Shown: positions 17,101 to 19,412 of the stretch, piece after piece
Layout of the letters: the number at the start of each line of letters is the position of its first letter
How positions within the stretch are numbered: position 1 is the stretch's first letter
Assembly: GCA_031278965.1 (NCBI GenBank)
Contig: JAITJJ010000222.1
Span: 1-19,412 of the forward strand
Length of the DNA stretch: 19,412 nucleotides
Direction: 5' to 3'
From: Deferribacteraceae bacterium
Lineage (GTDB): Bacteria; Chrysiogenota; Deferribacteres; Deferribacterales; JAISNW01
The notes under the pieces: model-generated
Seen by the model: the letters and a program-made list of their open reading frames with translations, nothing else
Databases searched by the model: none
Told to the model about the DNA's origin: nothing
Translations under genes and position numbers: made by a program

Positions 17101-17350
17101 TATCCTCCCCATTTGCCACAATATCCTCTGCAGAGTAAGCCGCCAGATTCAGCAAAGTTTCGCCTTCGCTTAAAATCGCTTGAACACGGCTGCTTGTATT
17201 TGTGAGTACGGACATGGCGCGGCTGCGGAGCTGATCTTTCATAACCCCGCTTACATACCAGTAGCTTACCCCTGCCATTGCCGCAAAGGAAAAAAATATA
17301 ACCCCTATCTGTTTATAATATTTTTTAACGAGCTTTCTGTTTAGCCGCAT
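14171..17350 (-). CDS. Hybrid sensor histidine kinase with periplasmic Cache-like sensor, receiver and HPt domains
   Basis: A 1059-residue inner-membrane phosphorelay kinase. In order: transmembrane helix 15-36; a periplasmic sensor about 37-282 with Cache-like features (ERQWYIGAQ, DIGVLALDLSVTRL, LPRGWVLFSVVP); transmembrane helix about 285-307; HisKA with phospho-acceptor H331 (FLARMSHEIRTPMNAILG); ATPase with N450, DTGIG (509-513) and GTGLGL (539-544). Then comes a region 592-700 that resembles a receiver without a phospho-acceptor aspartate, a true receiver 717-838 (DD 725-726, D769 in FMDHMMPGMDG, K821), an HPt domain about 875-974 with H916 (NVHALKSAAASIGA), a Lys/Ala linker and a helical tail 985-1053. 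The start overlaps the upstream response-regulator gene by 26 nt, indicating one operon and joint function. The ligand cannot be inferred. Confidence 0.93.
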   Translation of the reverse strand: MRLNRKLVKKYYKQIGVIFFSFAAMAGVSYWYVSGVMKDQLRSRAMSVLTNTSSRVQAILSEGETLLNLAAYSAEDIVANGEDKLRIQHLLKSIRDSFNQSDNRSFTFNSIYGYIEGEFLDGLNWGATPAYNPSERQWYIGAQENKGDIFFSKVSKQGDELFINISKQLFNRDGGDIGVLALDLSVTRLSAYVNRYTEQGYRILVNEDKEILSHKDNDLLGGTLSAAFEEPKSLINKRYLENVLKPFTTMDYNGEEVFIRFRNLPRGWVLFSVVPVSTYYDKLNKIAFLIFGLGFAFAVILSAILLRISEAKEVADAKSQSKSNFLARMSHEIRTPMNAILGMSELILRDAGELSQKSLGYINDIRRAGENLLSIINDILDFSKLESGRLEIVNAPYMLSSLINDVINILRIRWMEKSLYFTVAIDPAIPNSLIGDVTRVRQVLINLITNAIKYTEDGGITLEITKKQEAAEDEKKKGDSPVFTAEKLFSLPELFSRKTVLTLIISVTDTGIGIKDEDKPRIFGEFVRVDVAKNNVVEGTGLGLAITKNLLQVMGGELAFVSVYGEGSKFAAEIPQEAASADPFAKVEKPETMNAIIYEPRAAYANSIFTAITSLGIPCKAIKGQSELLEDLLSNSYNYIFLASFVYEGVRHIISQRSAGAKIVLLSQEGEQVLSENIVNLILPVYSLPLANLFNNVIADEAEGRDKTVKHIRFRAPDAKILLVDDIKTNLSVMEGLLLPYEMKVETSLTGEGAVELVKKKKYDLIFMDHMMPGMDGIEATRLIHELPKGRGVPIIALTANAVAGMKEMFLQNGLDDFLAKPVDTIKLNAILTKWLTSEKQLKKLESLATNKKGSIGANINIAGINADIGISRTGGEEKGYFKILKLFCDDAEARIPELQRFLSEKDLRNYTVNVHALKSAAASIGASELSKFAAKLEDAGKSEDISLIEAETPAFLSELAELKSAITVFLKEKVKAAPKKKKSDKSAILQDKLPKLSAALSNMDISKTDEIIKELLGQEWTKATEDKLNSISQDILLFDYEKAQEAIKELLSSEGNLA

Positions 17351-18407
17351 CTTTCAGCACATCCTCTATTTTATCGGCAACTTTAAGGAAAACTTCCACT
17401 ATCCGCGGATCAAAGTGGGTTCCGCTGCTCTCTTTTATAATCTCCATCGCATTTTCATGGGGAATGGGCGGTTTATAAGGTCTTTCGGAGATAAGCGCAT
17501 CATATACGTCCACCACCGCCATTATCCTTCCCTGTAAAGGGATGGATGTTTCAGAGAGCCCTATCGGATAACCGGAACCGTCCCACTTTTCATGATGAGT
17601 GCCTGCCATGAGCTTGGCATGTTTAATGAATTTCCGCTCGGATGTGCTTTTCTCTATCCGCTCAATCAGATTTGCCCCTATGACAGCGTGCTGCTGCATA
17701 ATGTCAAACTCCTCCGGAGTGAGCCTTGCGGGTTTTAAGAGGATACTGTCTCTAATACCTACCTTTCCCACATCGTGGAGTTGGGAAGACATTATCACAA
17801 GCTCCGTATCCCACTTTGAAACCTCGTCTGTATAAACCTTGTTCTCTATAAGCGCGTTCAGCAGAATACTGTAAAACTTCTGAGTTCGCGTAATATGGTT
17901 GCCGGTGTTGTCATCCCGGTACTCCACAACTTCAGAGAGGATACGGAAAACCGCATTTTGAAGCTCTGTAACTGTCTTTGTCTTTTCCCCCACCATCTTT
18001 TGTAGATCGGTATTATAAAGCTCCAACTGTTTTTTTTGGGATGCCACCAAAAGGTGAACCTCTATCCGTTTTAAGAGGAGGGGGGTGGAAAAAGGTTTTG
18101 ATATATAGTCTATCGCACCTAAATCAAAGCCTTGAAGCTCACTGCCCTGATCCCCTTTTGCTGTGAGAAATATAATGGGGATGTCCTGCGTGCGCTTATC
18201 TCCCTTTAGAACTTTAATCACTTCATAGCCGTCCATCTCAGGCATCTCAATGTCCAGCAAGATCAGATCAGGAATAACGCTTGAAAGAATTTTAAAAAGT
18301 TTTTCCCCCGAAGGAACGGTAAAAACTTCATAATATGGGCTTAAAGCATCTTTGCCTATAGTTAAAGTGGTTATATTATCATCTACCAGGATAATTTTCT
18401 GTTTCAT
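17325..18407 (-). CDS. Response regulator with HD-GYP domain (predicted cyclic-di-GMP phosphodiesterase)
   Basis: A 360-residue cytoplasmic protein. Residues 1-122 are a receiver: acidic D9, D10, phospho-acceptor D52 in LLDIEMPEMDG, T82 and K104. A coiled linker 125-150 leads to an HD-GYP domain (about 150-345) with H171, the HD pair H211-D212 and K215 (HDVGKVGI), H240, H271-H272 and the GSGYP motif (277-281) after HHEKWD, then D300 in VVDVYDAL. All metal-ligand and GYP residues are present, so an active cyclic-di-GMP phosphodiesterase is expected; phosphorylation probably controls it. First gene of the pair with the hybrid kinase, which is its likely phosphodonor through the HPt domain. ATG 18405-18407 is preceded by a weak GCGGAAA site. 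Confidence 0.95.
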   Translation of the reverse strand: MKQKIILVDDNITTLTIGKDALSPYYEVFTVPSGEKLFKILSSVIPDLILLDIEMPEMDGYEVIKVLKGDKRTQDIPIIFLTAKGDQGSELQGFDLGAIDYISKPFSTPLLLKRIEVHLLVASQKKQLELYNTDLQKMVGEKTKTVTELQNAVFRILSEVVEYRDDNTGNHITRTQKFYSILLNALIENKVYTDEVSKWDTELVIMSSQLHDVGKVGIRDSILLKPARLTPEEFDIMQQHAVIGANLIERIEKSTSERKFIKHAKLMAGTHHEKWDGSGYPIGLSETSIPLQGRIMAVVDVYDALISERPYKPPIPHENAMEIIKESSGTHFDPRIVEVFLKVADKIEDVLKDAAKQKAR

Positions 18408-18829
18408 AAATAATTTCCGCGGAGAAATTGTATAACATTTAATGAAAAATATAAATAGTTAAATTAAAATAAAGTGAGATGTATCCCGGAGATCGTGATC
18501 ATCCGTTGAAATTCAAGGTGTTTCCGTCAGCAGGGCGGCAAGAGATAAATTTGCTATAATCTCAAACATTCAAACAAAAGTTCAGGACTTCCCTTTTATC
18601 TTTCCCAAGACATTTTCAAAAAAACTTTCCAGTAAATTTTCAGAAATGCGCATAAAAATCTGTCTATAAAAAACCAACGTTTAAGGTAGGCGCCCTAAGC
18701 AAAAACCTCTTGAAAAGCCAATCCATAATAACGCCTTCGATGGGAATGCAACAGTGATGTGAAAGGGGGCTTGCGCCCCCTTTAATGTGTGGAAAACCGT
18801 CCGATTTTTTAGAAAAAAAACGGTGGAAA
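18408..18829. other. Intergenic stretch between the HD-GYP gene and the outer-membrane protein gene
   Basis: The 60 bases next to the HD-GYP gene are very A/T-rich and probably hold its promoter; on the minus strand a TATACA-like -10 near 18430 is visible but no good -35. On the plus strand TGCTATAAT (18552-18560) is a perfect extended -10 with no -35 and no gene downstream. The strong hairpin at 18762-18783 closes the stretch. No coding sequence is evident. Confidence 0.5.
18762..18783 (-). terminator. Strong hairpin terminator (bidirectional) after the outer-membrane protein gene
   Basis: AAAGGGGGC (18762-18770), loop TTGC, GCCCCCTTT (18775-18783): a perfect nine-pair stem, symmetric enough to work on both strands. 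It lies about 47 bases past the stop of the outer-membrane protein gene. The U run is short on both strands. A second, weaker stem (ACCGT/ACGGT with T and A runs, about 18796-18825) sits between it and the gene. Confidence 0.7.
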
Positions 18830-19412
18830 TTAGATGTCAAGTCTCAACTGCGCTCCCACGATGATTTCGGATAGTTTGTCAGCCTTTTTATCAGCGATGT
18901 CTCCCGTTCTGAAAGATTCCAAATTGAGATAGTCAATCTCAGGGGTGATGGAGAATATTCCGCCCAATTTAAATGTGGCGTTGGCATATATACCAAAATT
19001 GGCGGCATCTTCCCAAGTGATCTGAGCCTTGTCATAGGAGATCTGCTGATAGCCGCCGCCCAGAGCCGCCGTAATAGTATCGCTTGCTTTGAATTTAACT
19101 TCAGCAGCAGCGCCGAAGGCAGTGATATCATATATATTGCCGGGTTTTTTATTGGCAAAGTTAAGCACCGTGCCAACCGTTCCGCCATTTCCTCCGTTCC
19201 ACCCTTTAACTTCTTTAAGCGCGTTGCCGTTCACAGAGTAAAAACCAGCTATAGATACAGTGGCAGGTCCGAAAGTGGGATTAGCTGCTGCGGAAACTAT
19301 AAAGGCGCTTACATCAACTGTTTCATTTTCTTTATTTGTAGTAATGTTATCACCTATTCCAGAGAATAAAGCATAGGATAACCCAACTTTAACCGGCACA
19401 TTTAGAGCTTTA
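18830..19412 (-). CDS. Outer-membrane beta-barrel protein (partial, N-terminus outside window)
   Basis: Only the C-terminal 193 or so residues are visible; the frame is open to the right edge with residues KALNVPVKVGLSY before any start, so the gene continues outside. A GTG at 19397-19399 is internal and not a start. The sequence alternates polar and hydrophobic residues in strand-length blocks, rich in Gly, Ala, Thr and aromatics: GDIYDITAFGAAAEVKF-type strands, AALGGGYQQISYD, FGIYANATFKLG, FSITPEIDYLNLESF, and the final strand SEIIVGAQLRLDI. This is the pattern of a porin-like or OprD/Omp-type barrel. The last residue is Ile, not the common Phe. Exact family and substrate are not recognisable from this fragment. 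Confidence 0.75.
   Translation of the reverse strand, partial: KALNVPVKVGLSYALFSGIGDNITTNKENETVDVSAFIVSAAANPTFGPATVSIAGFYSVNGNALKEVKGWNGGNGGTVGTVLNFANKKPGNIYDITAFGAAAEVKFKASDTITAALGGGYQQISYDKAQITWEDAANFGIYANATFKLGGIFSITPEIDYLNLESFRTGDIADKKADKLSEIIVGAQLRLDI

Noticed and set aside
18844..19188. Overlapping 114-codon minus-strand frame inside the outer-membrane protein gene
   Set aside because: It is a shadow frame; the other frame shows clear barrel strand alternation and a plausible C-terminal strand.

Overview
The window (about 45% G+C by eye) comes from a motile bacterium with a Gram-negative envelope. It carries flagellar hook-filament junction genes, a lipoprotein of the LPP20 type and a beta-barrel outer-membrane protein, and one flagellar gene has a sigma-54-type promoter. 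This mix would suit Deferribacterota, Campylobacterota-like or deltaproteobacterial lineages. I lean weakly to Deferribacterota, but the sequence alone does not settle it. I see no insertion sequence, prophage, CRISPR array or known defence system.

Layout. Positions 1-1263 (minus strand) hold the ribosomal operon rpsF-ssb-rpsR, driven by a good sigma-70-type promoter; rpsR runs off the left edge. Back to back with it, a plus-strand promoter drives a single tRNA-Gln(TTG) at 1323-1395. Positions 1396-2178 hold a terminator-like hairpin and a small membrane-anchored reading frame that looks split by an in-frame TAA. Positions 2179-5887 (minus) hold uvrB followed by, and overlapping, an Atm1-type ABC exporter. 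From 6049 the plus strand carries an LPP20-like lipoprotein gene, a hairpin terminator or attenuator, purH, then after a sigma-54-type promoter the pair flgK-flgL. On the minus strand, a two-gene signalling operon (HD-GYP response regulator, then a hybrid histidine kinase) converges on flgL, and the kinase and flgL ends overlap by 9 bp. The right edge holds the C-terminal part of an outer-membrane barrel protein on the minus strand, ending at a strong hairpin.

How the parts work together. flgK and flgL encode the two junction proteins between hook and filament and are 2 nt apart. FlgL is very large (1315 residues). Its conserved ends flank about 1070 extra residues that appear to contain several copies of a small beta module, one of which also seems present in FlgK. 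The neighbouring operon senses a periplasmic signal through a double-Cache-like domain, relays phosphate internally through a receiver and an HPt domain, and is paired with a predicted cyclic-di-GMP phosphodiesterase. This fits control of the motile to sessile switch, but the link to these flagellar genes rests only on position.

The most interesting items are the giant FlgL, the split small membrane gene, an apparent internal duplication in ribosomal protein S18, the long acidic tail on S6, and a tRNA-Gln with unusual bases.
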